Source: Erythrobacteraceae bacterium (GTDB lineage Bacteria; Pseudomonadota; Alphaproteobacteria; Sphingomonadales; Sphingomonadaceae). From it: a DNA stretch of 64,000 nucleotides. The DNA lies in assembly GCA_027489065.1 (NCBI GenBank), contig JAIYAM010000018.1, forward strand, positions 1-64,000. The letters run 5' to 3'. Under the pieces are notes generated by a model. It worked only from the letters and a program-made list of their open reading frames with translations. It did not search any database and was not told where the DNA came from. The translations under genes were made by a program, and so were the position numbers. Below, piece after piece: positions 47,691-56,866 of the stretch (its first letter is position 1; every line of letters starts with the position of its first letter).

Positions 47691-49583
47691 TCAGCCCTCA
47701 GCCGCAGGCACCACCCGGCACAACACCGCCTCGACCTGCACCTGCCCGCCTGCGCTGACCGCCAGCCCCTCGATCACCCCGTCGAAGGGAGCGGCAAGGG
47801 CGTGTTCCATCTTCATCGCCTCGAGCACCAGCAGCCGCTGCCCGGCGGTGACGGACTGGCCCTCGGCAACATCGACCGCGATGACCTTGCCCGGCATGGG
47901 CGCGATGATCGCGCCATCGGCGGCGGAGGCTTGGCCGGTGCCGTCGTGGCGCGGGAAAGTCATAGCGTATGTTTGGCCAAGCTCGTTGACCAAGGCGAGA
48001 TGCCGCAAGGGTTCATCCGTGCGTCTGCCCGATGGAACGTCATAGTCCAGAGGCGCAGTCGCAAGCTGACCGTCGACCATGATGTGCGCGCTAGGTCGCT
48101 TGTCGGCATTCAACCTAAAGCCGTGCAACCCGCCGTTCCACGGTTCGTCCTCCCAGTTATTGCTGTTCCACTGGAGGACGTGGAGCGCCTCACCCAATGC
48201 CTCTTGCGAGGGTACGGCGGGTGGGATCAGTTCTGCGCCTTTGCGCTCAATGAAGCTCGTTTCGATGCTACCCGACCGAAAGTCACCATCGTTCGCAGCC
48301 CGATAGAGGAAGCCTGCATTCGAACGGATGGGCCAAACATTGATGTCGGCTAGCGTTTCGAGAAGTGAGTCGATGGCGGCGCTGCGGTTTGCCTCATGGA
48401 CGACGAGCTTGGCTATCATCGGATCATAAAACGGAGAGACGATGTCGCCTTCCGCAACGCCCGAATCCACTCGGGCGCCCGCTGCGCGACGGGTAAAGCA
48501 TTCCAACCGCCCCGTGCTCGGCAGAAAGCCCTTCGCCGGGTCTTCCGCATACAACCGCGCCTCGATCGCATGGCCGTTGATCGACAACTCATCCTGCCGC
48601 TTGGGCAACGGCTCGCCGCTCGCGACGCGCAGCTGCCATTCGACCAGATCGACCCCGGTGATCTCCTCGGTCACGGGGTGCTCCACTTGCAGACGGGTGT
48701 TCATCTCCATGAAGAAGATGCGGTCGGCGCGCAGGCCTTCGGAGGCGTCCGCGATGAATTCGATCGTGCCTGCGCCCTCGTAATCGACCGCCTTGGCGGC
48801 GCGCACGGCGGCGGCGCAGATCGCTTCGCGGGTCTCTGCGTCCATGCCGGGGGCAGGCGCCTCCTCGATCACCTTCTGGTGGCGGCGCTGGAGCGAGCAG
48901 TCGCGCTCGAACAGGTGGACGACGTTGCCGTGGGCATCGCCGAACACCTGCACCTCGATATGGCGGGGCGAGGTGATCCACTTTTCGAGCAGAACCTCGT
49001 CATTGCCGAAGCTCGCCTTGGCCTCGCGGCGGCAGCTCTCCAGCGCGGCGGCGAAATCGGCAGGAGCCTCGACCTTGCGCATCCCCTTGCCGCCGCCGCC
49101 CGCGACCGCCTTGATAAGCACGGGATAGCCGATGGCCTCGGCCTCGGCGGTGAGCCGCTCGACCGACTGGTCCGATCCGTCATAGCCTGGCGTCACCGGT
49201 ACGCCCGCGGCGCGCATCAGCTGCTTGGCCGCGTCCTTGAGGCCCATCGCGCGGATGCTGGCGGGCTTGGGGCCGACCCAGACGAGGCCCGCATCGAGCA
49301 CGGCCTGCGCGAAGTCGGCGTTCTCGCTGAGAAAGCCATAACCCGGATGGATCGCATCCGCCCCGGTCTGCTTGGCGGCCGCGATGATCTTCGCGCCCAC
49401 CAGATAGCTCTCCGCCGCGGGCGAGGGGCCGATATGCACCGCCTCGTCAGCGGAGCGCACATGCAGCGCCTTGGCGTCGGCATCGGAATAGACCGCGACC
49501 GTGGCAATACCCATGGCGCGGGCAGTGCGCATGATCCGGCAGGCGATCTCGCCGCGATTGGCGATGAGGAGCTTGGTGATCAT
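47691..49583 (-). CDS. Acyl-CoA carboxylase, biotin carboxylase/BCCP (alpha) subunit
   Basis: A 630-residue subunit from ATG 49583. The N-terminal biotin carboxylase domain has MITKLLIANRGEIACRIMRT, HPGYGFLSENADFAQAV, KAVAGGGGKGMRKVEAP (ATP grasp) and FFMEMNTRLQVEHPVTEEIT. The C-terminal biotinyl domain has VLEAMKMEHALAAPF with biotin on Lys591. The whole layout matches methylcrotonyl- or propionyl-CoA carboxylase alpha chains. It overlaps the start of the upstream secreted protein gene's stop by four bases (ATGA). Confidence 0.93.
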   Translation of the reverse strand: MITKLLIANRGEIACRIMRTARAMGIATVAVYSDADAKALHVRSADEAVHIGPSPAAESYLVGAKIIAAAKQTGADAIHPGYGFLSENADFAQAVLDAGLVWVGPKPASIRAMGLKDAAKQLMRAAGVPVTPGYDGSDQSVERLTAEAEAIGYPVLIKAVAGGGGKGMRKVEAPADFAAALESCRREAKASFGNDEVLLEKWITSPRHIEVQVFGDAHGNVVHLFERDCSLQRRHQKVIEEAPAPGMDAETREAICAAAVRAAKAVDYEGAGTIEFIADASEGLRADRIFFMEMNTRLQVEHPVTEEITGVDLVEWQLRVASGEPLPKRQDELSINGHAIEARLYAEDPAKGFLPSTGRLECFTRRAAGARVDSGVAEGDIVSPFYDPMIAKLVVHEANRSAAIDSLLETLADINVWPIRSNAGFLYRAANDGDFRSGSIETSFIERKGAELIPPAVPSQEALGEALHVLQWNSNNWEDEPWNGGLHGFRLNADKRPSAHIMVDGQLATAPLDYDVPSGRRTDEPLRHLALVNELGQTYAMTFPRHDGTGQASAADGAIIAPMPGKVIAVDVAEGQSVTAGQRLLVLEAMKMEHALAAPFDGVIEGLAVSAGGQVQVEAVLCRVVPAAEG

Positions 49584-50077
49584 CGTGCCACCTCCGGCGC
49601 GCCGAGCGCATCGCAGTCGGCCGGCGGCACCATCGAGAAGCTGGTGTTGGCGATTTTCCGCGCGCCCTCCCGCTTCACGAGGCTCATTGAATTGATCCCG
49701 CAATGCGTGGTCTTCCCGCTCGCGATGAAGCTATAGGGGCCCCAGACCTGCGCCATGTCGCCGTCGACCAGCACGGTGGTGTAGACCATGCGTTCGTCGA
49801 GCCCGGGCGGAGTCTTGAGCCAGTTCTCGAGGTGCTTGGCCACCGGCACGAACAGGATCTTGGGCGCAGCCGGGTCCATGCGGTTGTGGATCGTGATGAG
49901 GCCCTGCGGGTCCATCTGCAAGGCGAGCGCCGTCTTGTCGTCAGTGCGCAGCGCGTCGAAGAAGGCGTCTGCGGCGGCGGTGACGGCGGCGTGCTCGGGG
50001 GCTTGCGTTGAAGCGGGGGTCTCGGCGGCGATTGGTGCGGCGGCGAGCGCGAAGGTGATGGGGAGAAGGGCTTTCAT
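49580..50077 (-). CDS. Secreted NTF2/SnoaL-like protein
   Basis: A 165-residue protein with signal peptide MKALLPITFALAAAPIAAET. A cone-shaped NTF2-like domain follows (VTAAADAFFDALRTDDKTAL, ERMVYTTVLVDGDMAQVWGP). Proteins of this type serve as small-molecule binding or isomerase scaffolds. It is translationally coupled to the carboxylase alpha gene, which is odd for an exported protein; a shared pathway is possible but not shown. Confidence 0.75.
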   Translation of the reverse strand: MKALLPITFALAAAPIAAETPASTQAPEHAAVTAAADAFFDALRTDDKTALALQMDPQGLITIHNRMDPAAPKILFVPVAKHLENWLKTPPGLDERMVYTTVLVDGDMAQVWGPYSFIASGKTTHCGINSMSLVKREGARKIANTSFSMVPPADCDALGAPEVAR

Positions 50078-50115
50078 GGGAAAGGATTAGAACCAGTCCG
50101 AAGTAAAATAAACCT

Positions 50116-50197
50116 CGTCTTCCCGGGCTTGACCCGGGACCCCGCTTCTTTCCTCCCGTTGTTGGGAGCTGGGCCCCGGGTCAAGCCCGGGGAGACG
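50116..50197. repeat. Long inverted repeat at the 3' end of crtB
   Basis: A 23-base arm, CGTCTTCCCGGGCTTGACCC and GGG (50116-50138), is complementary at 22 of 23 positions to 50175-50197, with 36 bases between. The right arm contains the crtB stop codon (50181-50183) and encodes the last few crtB residues. The sequence is of a dispersed extragenic palindrome type (CCCGGGTCAAGCCCGGG) and may also end transcription. Confidence 0.75.
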
Positions 50198-51155
50198 GTG
50201 CCGGAGCGGAGGGCCGATAATCCGCGATGCCCCAATGGATACCGCCCGCCGGCATCTTCTCGCGGTTGAGCACTGCCGACAGCAACGCGCGCACGCCGTA
50301 GAGCGCCTTTTCGGAGCGGGGCACATAGGTGCGGCTGTTCCACGCCTCGGTGCCGCGCTTCCTCACCTTGCGCCCGATCGCGCCGTAGATGCGCGCGGCG
50401 GAAAGCACCGCCCAGCGGCTGCGGAACGGGAGCCGCGCCGCGCCGACGCGGGCCGCGGCCTCGTGCTTTTCCACCAGCGCGACGAGCCGCGCGGTCATCT
50501 CGGCCAATTCCTTGCGATGGTGCGGCTTGGTGTGCTGGCCGGGCTCGATATCCTGTTCGACCAGCCATTCGATCGGCAGGTAACAGCGCCCCGCCGCATC
50601 ATCCTCGACGATGTCGCGCGCGATGTTCGAGAGCTGGAAGGCGAGGCCGAGATCGTTGGCGCGGTCGAGCGTTTCCTGATCGTCCGGCGAAACACCCATC
50701 ACCACCGCCATCATCACGCCCACTGCGCCCGCCACATGATAGCAATAGCGCAGCATGTCGGCCTCGGTACGCGGGCGCCAGTCCTCGGCGTCGAGCTGGA
50801 AGCCGGCGATCACGTCTTCGGCCATCTGCGGCGTGAGGCCGACTTCCGCAGCGACCACGCCCAGCGCGTCGAAGGCGGGATCGCCCGTGGGCCGGCCTTC
50901 GAAGGCCAGTGCGGTAAGGCGGCGGATCAGCGCAAGGCGGTCCGCGAGGTCGGACTGGTCGCCCAGCTCCCCGCCCATGTCCTGATTGTCGGCAATGTCG
51001 TCAGCCCGGCGACACCAGGCATAGAGCAGCCATGCGCGCTCGCGGGTCTCGCGGTCGAACAGGCGTGCGGCCGCCGAGAAGCTCTGCGAGCCGAGCTTGA
51101 TCGACAGCCGCGCGTGTTCGACCAGCGCGGCGCGGGTGGCGGCATCGACCCCCAT
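50181..51155 (-). CDS. crtB: Phytoene synthase
   Basis: A 324-residue phytoene synthase from ATG 51155. It joins two geranylgeranyl diphosphates head to head. The two Asp-rich sites are visible: RADDIADNQ in YAWCRRADDIADNQDMGG, and NIARDIVEDDAAGRCYLP. CYHVAGAVGVMM is also typical. It is the last gene of the leftward crt operon, eight bases after the LOG gene. Its last residues (APAPSPRA) and stop are encoded by a dispersed inverted repeat. Confidence 0.94.
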   Translation of the reverse strand: MGVDAATRAALVEHARLSIKLGSQSFSAAARLFDRETRERAWLLYAWCRRADDIADNQDMGGELGDQSDLADRLALIRRLTALAFEGRPTGDPAFDALGVVAAEVGLTPQMAEDVIAGFQLDAEDWRPRTEADMLRYCYHVAGAVGVMMAVVMGVSPDDQETLDRANDLGLAFQLSNIARDIVEDDAAGRCYLPIEWLVEQDIEPGQHTKPHHRKELAEMTARLVALVEKHEAAARVGAARLPFRSRWAVLSAARIYGAIGRKVRKRGTEAWNSRTYVPRSEKALYGVRALLSAVLNREKMPAGGIHWGIADYRPSAPAPSPRA

Positions 51156-51163
51156 CAGCGAGC

Positions 51164-51745
51164 CTACAGCTCCTCGGCCTTCATGCGGAAGATCGGCGTG
51201 TGCGGCTGGTAGGCTTCCATCTTGGCGAGGAGGTCGCCGCAGGTCTCGGCCGCGATCAGGATGTTCTGGTGCTGGGGCCGCACGAAGCCGACCTCCGCCA
51301 TCTTGGCGTTGAAGGCGAGGAGGTGATCGTAGAAGCCGAAAGCGTTGAGCAGGCCCACGGGCTTGGAGTGGTAGCCCAGCTGCGACCAGCTGATCGCCTC
51401 CCACAGCTCGTCCATTGTGCCCACCCCGCCGGGGATGGTGACGAAGCCGTCCGACAGGTCGGTGAAGCGCTGCTTGCGCTCGTGCATCCCCGAGACCGTG
51501 ACGAGTTCGTCGCAATCGTGGTTGGCGACCTCTGCCTTGACCAGCGCCTCGGGGATGATGCCGATGACCTCGCCGCCGCCCTCCTTGGCCCCGCGTGCGA
51601 CTGCGCCCATCAGCCCGAGCTTGCCTCCGCCATAGACGAGCCCGATACCGCGCGCGGCCAATTCCGCGCCGACATCATAGGCGAGCTGGACATAGCGCGG
51701 ATCCTCGGGCGAGGCCGAGCCGCAATAGACGGCGAGACGTTTCAC
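51164..51745 (-). CDS. LOG-family phosphoribohydrolase-like protein
   Basis: A 193-residue LOG protein with the signature PGGVGTMDE and GLVYGGGKLGLMGAVARGA. Family members cleave cytokinin or nucleoside monophosphates to base and ribose phosphate. HERKQRFTDLSDGFVTIPGG has the conserved Arg/Lys. It lies inside the carotenoid operon, overlapping crtI by four bases and eight bases before crtB, so it must be co-expressed with them. No role in carotenoid synthesis is known to me. Confidence 0.92.
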   Translation of the reverse strand: MKRLAVYCGSASPEDPRYVQLAYDVGAELAARGIGLVYGGGKLGLMGAVARGAKEGGGEVIGIIPEALVKAEVANHDCDELVTVSGMHERKQRFTDLSDGFVTIPGGVGTMDELWEAISWSQLGYHSKPVGLLNAFGFYDHLLAFNAKMAEVGFVRPQHQNILIAAETCGDLLAKMEAYQPHTPIFRMKAEEL

Positions 51746-53304
51746 GCAGTCACCTTCGCCAGATCCTCCAGCATCAGGCCCGCAGTGGCCTTGGCGCTGC
51801 CGACCACGCCGGGGATGCCTGCGCCCGGGTGGGTGCCGGCGCCGACGAGGTAGTAGTTGTCGATCACGTCATCGCGGTTGTGGCCGCGCAGCCAGGCGCT
51901 CTGCCACAGCACCGGCTCGAGGCTGAAGGCGCTGCCCATGTGGGCGTTGAGATCGGCCTTGAAGTCCTTGGGCGCATAGCTGAACTTGGTGACGATCCGG
52001 CTGTGGATGTCGGGGATCAACCGGCGCTCCAGCTCGTCGAGGATCATCTTTTCGAGCTTCGGTCCGACCTCGTCCCAATCGAGCGGCATCTTGCCCATGT
52101 GGCTTACGGGCACGAGCGCGTAGAAGGTGCTCTTGCCGGCAGGCGCCATGCTGGGATCGGTGACGGTCGGGTGGTGGAGGTAGATCGCGAAGTCCTCGGG
52201 CACGACGCCGTTCTTGTAGATGTCGTCGAGCAGGCCCTTATAACGCTTGGCGAAGAGGATCATGTGGTGCGGGATGCCGGGCCAGGTGCCCTCCAGCCCG
52301 AAGTGCACCACGAAGAGCGAGGGGCTGTAGCTCTTGCGGTTCAGCGACTTGGCCATCTTCTTGCCGCGCTCGCTGCCCGACAGCAGGTCCTTGTAGGAGT
52401 GCATGATGTCGGCGTTGGACGCGACCGCGTCGAAGCGCTGGCGGAAGCCGCTCCTGGTCTCCACCTCGGTCGCCTTGGTGCCGAGGGTATGGACCTGCAC
52501 CACCGGATCGCCGACCCGCATCGTGCCGCCCAGCCGCTCGAAGTGGCGCACCATCCCGGCGATCAGGCGGTTGGTCCCGCCGCGCGCCCACCACACGCCG
52601 CCATCCTTTTCCAGCTTGTGGATCAGGGCATAGATCGAGGAGGTGTTCATCGGGTTGCCGCCGACCAGCAGCGTGTGGAAGCTCAAGGCCTCGCGCAGCT
52701 TCTCGCTTTCGACATAGCTCGAAACCATGCCGTAGACCGAGCGCCAGGCCTGCTCCTTGATGAGCGCGGGCGCAGCCTTGAGCATCGACTTGAAGTCGAG
52801 GAAGGGCTTGGTGCCGAGCTTGAGGTAGCCCTCTTCGTAGACCCGCGCCGAATATTCGAGGAAGCGCGCATAGCCCGCGACGTCGGCCGGGTTCAGCTTG
52901 GCAATTTCGGCGTTGAGGCTCTGCTCGTCGTTCGAATAGTCGAAGTTGGTGCCGTCGGGCCAGTTGAGGCGGTAGAAGGGCATGACCTTCATCAGCTCGA
53001 CATCTTCGGCGATGTCGTGGCCGGTCAGTTCCCACAATTCCTTGAGGCAGGGCGGATCGGTGATGACCGTCGGCCCGGCGTCGAAGGTGAAGCCGTCCTT
53101 CTCCCAGAAATAGGCGCGCCCGCCCGGCTTGTCGCGGCTTTCGATCACGGTCGTGGTGATCCCCGCCGACTGGAGCCGGATGGCGAGCGCAAGGCCGCCG
53201 AAGCCCGATCCGATCACGCAGGCGGTGCGGCCGGCATAGCGTTCTGCGAGGGCGGCGTTCACACCCTTGGCACCGGCGATGTTGATCTTCACGTCGGCGT
53301 TCAT
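51742..53304 (-). CDS. crtI: Phytoene desaturase
   Basis: A 520-residue CrtI-type desaturase converting phytoene to lycopene. The FAD site is CVIGSGFGGLALAIRLQSAG. ESRDKPGGRAYFWEKDGFTF and FDAGPTVITDP follow, and the C-terminal PGAGIPGVVGSAKATAGLML is the CrtI signature. It overlaps crtY upstream (ATGA) and the LOG gene downstream (ATGA). Confidence 0.95.
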   Translation of the reverse strand: MNADVKINIAGAKGVNAALAERYAGRTACVIGSGFGGLALAIRLQSAGITTTVIESRDKPGGRAYFWEKDGFTFDAGPTVITDPPCLKELWELTGHDIAEDVELMKVMPFYRLNWPDGTNFDYSNDEQSLNAEIAKLNPADVAGYARFLEYSARVYEEGYLKLGTKPFLDFKSMLKAAPALIKEQAWRSVYGMVSSYVESEKLREALSFHTLLVGGNPMNTSSIYALIHKLEKDGGVWWARGGTNRLIAGMVRHFERLGGTMRVGDPVVQVHTLGTKATEVETRSGFRQRFDAVASNADIMHSYKDLLSGSERGKKMAKSLNRKSYSPSLFVVHFGLEGTWPGIPHHMILFAKRYKGLLDDIYKNGVVPEDFAIYLHHPTVTDPSMAPAGKSTFYALVPVSHMGKMPLDWDEVGPKLEKMILDELERRLIPDIHSRIVTKFSYAPKDFKADLNAHMGSAFSLEPVLWQSAWLRGHNRDDVIDNYYLVGAGTHPGAGIPGVVGSAKATAGLMLEDLAKVTA

Positions 53305-54548
53305 GCCGGGGTCTCCATGTTGAGAGGCTTACCTGAGGAAAATAGCGCACGGATCGCGCGCGGGATAGCTACGGGCGGTTTGCCCGTGAGGATGCGCAGC
53401 CGGTCGGGCCAGGTGGATCGGCCCGCGTAGAAGCGCTCCACGAGATTGCCCTTGAGCGCATAGAAATGCTCGAACACCACCACCCGCTTGCCCGGCTCGG
53501 CGGCCTCGAACAGCATGCGGCTGAGCATCCGGTAATAGGCGGTCGCGCGCCAGTGGCGCTTGGCGCGGCGCTGGCAGAAGGCGGCGAGTTCCTGCCCCGA
53601 AACCTCAGGCCGCCGCGCCAGCAATCCGGCGATGGCGAGCGCGTTGTCGACCGCAAAGGGCAGGGTGTAACTGGTCAGGGGATGCGAAAAGCCTCCGCGC
53701 GCACCGGCCAGCGCGACGCCGGGGATCGCGACCTCCGCAAGCGCGGCGTTGAAGTCCCCGCCGGAGATCACCGGCAGGATGCCGGCCTCCTGATCGATCA
53801 CCTCGCCCTTCCATCCGTTGCGATGCGCGAATTCGGCAACCCGGCCCTTGAGCACCTCGGCGTCCATCTTCGGCTGGTCGGCGTAGTAGGTGTCCTCGAC
53901 GAAGACCTCGTCCTCGCTCAACGGCAGGACATAGACGAAGCGGTAGGCCTCGCCGTTGCCGTAGGGCGCGACCTGATCGACGCTCGCGTCCATGATGACG
54001 GGGCGGGTGAGGCCGTGGGGTTTCTCGCACTTGAAGTGCTGGCCGAGGAACACCTGCCAGCCGCCGTTCAATGCCTTGGAGGGCTTGAACGGGCGGCAGT
54101 CGATCACGCGGCGGGCCGCGATCCGCGTGCCGTCCGCCAGCGTCACGCCGGAAGCATCGAGGCTTGCAGCCTTGGTTTCCAGCATCACCCGCTCGGCCGG
54201 CAGCTCCGCCATCAATGCGCGGTGGAACTCGGCGCTGGCGAGCGAGCGGTAGGAAGTCGGCAGGGTGCGGCCGAGGCCGGGGAAGGTGATGTCGTAGCCT
54301 TCATCCCAGCCATTCAGGGCAAAGCCTGCCATCAGCCCGCGCGCGGCCGGGCGAATGTCGGTCTCGAACCAGCTCCAGCGGTGGTGGCCGCCCAGCGTCC
54401 GGCCCGCCTCGACGAGCAGGAAACGGCACGCGGGCGCATGGCGATGCAGCGCGAGCGCCATCAGTCCGCCGGCCAGTCCGCCGCCGACGATAACCACGTC
54501 ATGGGATGCAGAGTCCTGCGCGCCGGAGCTGTGCGGTGAATCGACCAT
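53301..54548 (-). CDS. crtY: Lycopene beta-cyclase
   Basis: A 415-residue CrtY-type cyclase that forms the beta rings of carotenes. The nucleotide site is VVIVGGGLAGGLMALALHRH. The text GHHRWSWFETDI, RRVIDCRPF, GWQVFLGQHFKCEKPHGLT and GARGGFSHPLTSYTLPFAVD is family-specific. It is the first gene of the leftward crt operon; the promoter must lie in 54549-54691, divergent from the MipA gene. Confidence 0.94.
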   Translation of the reverse strand: MVDSPHSSGAQDSASHDVVIVGGGLAGGLMALALHRHAPACRFLLVEAGRTLGGHHRWSWFETDIRPAARGLMAGFALNGWDEGYDITFPGLGRTLPTSYRSLASAEFHRALMAELPAERVMLETKAASLDASGVTLADGTRIAARRVIDCRPFKPSKALNGGWQVFLGQHFKCEKPHGLTRPVIMDASVDQVAPYGNGEAYRFVYVLPLSEDEVFVEDTYYADQPKMDAEVLKGRVAEFAHRNGWKGEVIDQEAGILPVISGGDFNAALAEVAIPGVALAGARGGFSHPLTSYTLPFAVDNALAIAGLLARRPEVSGQELAAFCQRRAKRHWRATAYYRMLSRMLFEAAEPGKRVVVFEHFYALKGNLVERFYAGRSTWPDRLRILTGKPPVAIPRAIRALFSSGKPLNMETPA

Positions 54549-54617
54549 CGTTCAAAGCCCTAGGCCAGACCCTCGCGATGGGCAATCACGCTGCTCGCTG
54601 CGACCGAATCTGGGATG

Positions 54618-54645
54618 TTGCAACATTACGCGGAAACAATAAGAA
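54618..54645 (+). promoter_or_regulatory. Possible promoter of the MipA gene
   Basis: TTGCAA (54618-54623), a 16-bp spacer and TAAGAA (54640-54645) form a sigma70-like promoter about 45 bases before the TTG start at 54692. It lies in the 143-bp region divergent from crtY. Confidence 0.45.
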
Positions 54646-54691
54646 GCGCGCGCGTTCGCTCACCCGTTCACTCCCGCAAAAGGATCGCACC

Positions 54692-55675
54692 TTGGCCCGC
54701 TCTCTCGCATTCCGCTCGCCTGCCTCCGGCCCGCTCGCTCTCGCCGCCGCGCTTGCCGCCGCAGTGCCGGCACCTGCCTTTGCCGCCGAGGAAAGCGCCG
54801 AAGCCGAGGCCTCTGCCGAGGACAAGGAGAGCATCGGGCTTGCCGCTCAGGCCGCTCCCGCTGCCGCGCAGCCTTCCGCTCCGCCGGCGATGGTCTTCAC
54901 CCGGCCGGTCTTCGACGAGACCTGGGCGACGCTCGGCCTGGGTGCCGGAATGGTGCCGAGCTATGCGGGCTCGGATGATTACATCGCCTTCCCGCTGCCG
55001 CTGATCGCGGGCCGGGTCGGCGGGGTGGGGGTCACCCCCAACGGACCGGGCTTCACGCTCGATTTCAACTCGCCCAAGCCGAGCCTCGCGCCCCGCACCA
55101 AGCCGCGCATCGCCTTCGGTCCGACCTTGCGCCTGCGCAACGACCGGGCGATCCGGATCGGCGATCCCGTCGTCGCGCGTGCGGGCAAGCTCGATTCCGC
55201 GCTCGAGGTGGGGGGCAATGTCGGGGTGCTGTTTCCCGGCGTGTTCCGGCGTTTCGACCAGCTCGGGGTGGGCGTGCAGGCCCGTCGCGACGTGCTCGGC
55301 GCGCATGGGGGCACAGTGATCGAGCCGCAGGTCAGCTACCGCTCGCTGCTCGGCAAGGCCTTCACCGTGCAGGCGCAGGTCAGCGCCGAATTCGTCGACG
55401 ACAGCTTTGCCGATTACTACTTCTCCGTCAGCCCCGCGCAGGCGGCGGCCTCCGGCCTGCCGCAGTTCCGCGCAGACGGCGGCCTCAACCGCATCGGCAC
55501 GACCGCGATCCTCGCCTACGATCTGGACCGCAATCCCCTGAACGGCGGGTTGAGCCTGACCGGCGTGGGCGGCTATTCGCGGCTGATCGGCGACAGCGCG
55601 CGGACGCCCTATACCCGCCTGCGCGGCGACGCGAACCAGTTCATCCTCGGGCTCGGGCTCGCCTACACCTTCTGA
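54692..55675 (+). CDS. MipA/OmpV-family outer-membrane protein
   Basis: A 327-residue protein. TTG 54692 is chosen because AAAGGA sits seven bases upstream and a clean signal peptide follows (ARSLAFRSPASGPLALAAAL ending PAFAAEE); an in-frame ATG at 54581 would bury it. The barrel contains TLGLGAGMVPSYAGSDDYIA and FPLPLIAGRVGG, the MipA/OmpV hallmark, and ends FILGLGLAYTF with terminal Phe. Roles in the family range from MltA scaffolding to osmotic or antibiotic response. Confidence 0.9.
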   Translation: MARSLAFRSPASGPLALAAALAAAVPAPAFAAEESAEAEASAEDKESIGLAAQAAPAAAQPSAPPAMVFTRPVFDETWATLGLGAGMVPSYAGSDDYIAFPLPLIAGRVGGVGVTPNGPGFTLDFNSPKPSLAPRTKPRIAFGPTLRLRNDRAIRIGDPVVARAGKLDSALEVGGNVGVLFPGVFRRFDQLGVGVQARRDVLGAHGGTVIEPQVSYRSLLGKAFTVQAQVSAEFVDDSFADYYFSVSPAQAAASGLPQFRADGGLNRIGTTAILAYDLDRNPLNGGLSLTGVGGYSRLIGDSARTPYTRLRGDANQFILGLGLAYTF

Positions 55676-55737
55676 GGCCATGATGCGGGGCGCGCGGCCG
55701 CCGCGACGTCAAGGCGATGGTGGCCCCAGCGCGGAAA

Positions 55738-56712
55738 TCAGGGCTGCGGCGCGTTTGCGCTCGCGGGCGCCGGAGCCGAAGAGCCCGCCGCCCTGACCTC
55801 GGCAAAGACCCGCCGCGCCGCGCTCCGCCGGATCGCGCTCGCCCGGAAGTCGCCCGTTCCCCCATAGATCTGCTCGAGCAGCGCCCGGTCGATCGGCGAG
55901 AGTTCGAGGGGCGCAGAGGGATTGTGGCCGGTTGCGGTGAACAGGTCGAGGATCGAATTCGCCCCCGTCTGCGCGCCTTCGGACTCCTCGTCCTGCGGGC
56001 GGATTTCGACGAGCATCTGCATCGTCAGCCAGTCGGCGACCTGCGCATAGGTCAGCCCGACAATCGCGTCGCTATCGATGACGGCGAAACTGTGGGTGCT
56101 CTCAGCGGAGGTCGTCTCGTTCATGATGCGCCCGCGGGTGGAGTCCGTGCTGATCGGAGGGACCCCGATCGAGTCGCCGGCCATTCCGCCCGAGACCTGC
56201 TCGGCATTGCGCAGTCGCTGTGCTTCGGCGGGGATGTGGTGCCAGGCATAGGCTTGCCGAACCGGGCCGATCAGCCGCCGCTTCTCCGGCCGGTAGAGCG
56301 CCCGCAAAGCCGCGCCGCCTTCCCTGCGGGCGAACCAGTTGACGAAGGCGTGCGCATCCTCGTGGAACACCACCACCGCATTGACGCGGCAGCCCGGCGG
56401 CGCGGTCTCGATGCCGAGCGCGGCGAGGTTCTCGGTGATGCGCGCCCGGATCGGCTCGCTGAGGCTGGCGGGCGCGTTGTCGATGCCGATGCAGATCGGC
56501 GTGCTGCGCCGTGTGACGACATCGCCGGTTTCAACGATGGCGCGGCGCAGGAAGGTGCGGACCTCCTTTTCGCGCAAGCCTTCGACGATGATTTCGCCGC
56601 TGCGAGCGGCGTTGCTGTCGGCAGCATCGGGCGCGGGCGTTTCCTGCGCGCTGACCGAGCCTGCGGCGAGCGTGGCGCAACCGCTCAGGCAAAGGAGTAA
56701 TCGTGCGACCAT
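55738..56712 (-). CDS. Secreted protein of unknown function
   Basis: A 324-residue protein from ATG 56712 with a signal peptide (MVARLLLCLSGCATLAAGSV ending SAQ). An early domain reads IIVEGLREKEVRTFLRRAIV, TPICIGIDNAPASLSEPIRA and VNAVVVFHEDAHAFVNWFAR. Later text SFAVIDSDAIVGLTYAQVAD suggests a second part, and the C-terminus is Ala/Pro-rich. The layout (signal peptide, two-Cys domain with a conserved stretch about one protein partner) recurs in sphingomonads in my memory, but I cannot name a family or activity. Confidence 0.75.
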   Translation of the reverse strand: MVARLLLCLSGCATLAAGSVSAQETPAPDAADSNAARSGEIIVEGLREKEVRTFLRRAIVETGDVVTRRSTPICIGIDNAPASLSEPIRARITENLAALGIETAPPGCRVNAVVVFHEDAHAFVNWFARREGGAALRALYRPEKRRLIGPVRQAYAWHHIPAEAQRLRNAEQVSGGMAGDSIGVPPISTDSTRGRIMNETTSAESTHSFAVIDSDAIVGLTYAQVADWLTMQMLVEIRPQDEESEGAQTGANSILDLFTATGHNPSAPLELSPIDRALLEQIYGGTGDFRASAIRRSAARRVFAEVRAAGSSAPAPASANAPQP

Positions 56713-56866
56713 GCCCCGGAATATCACGGAAAACAGGATCGAAGTCACGGTGTTTCCGCAGCCCCGACGCCAAGCCCGTGCTGCCGGCTTTGCAGGCTTG
56801 CCTTGGCGGCGCGCGGGAGGCATCACTTGGGCAGACACGGCATCAGGCCGGGGGGAGAGACATCCA

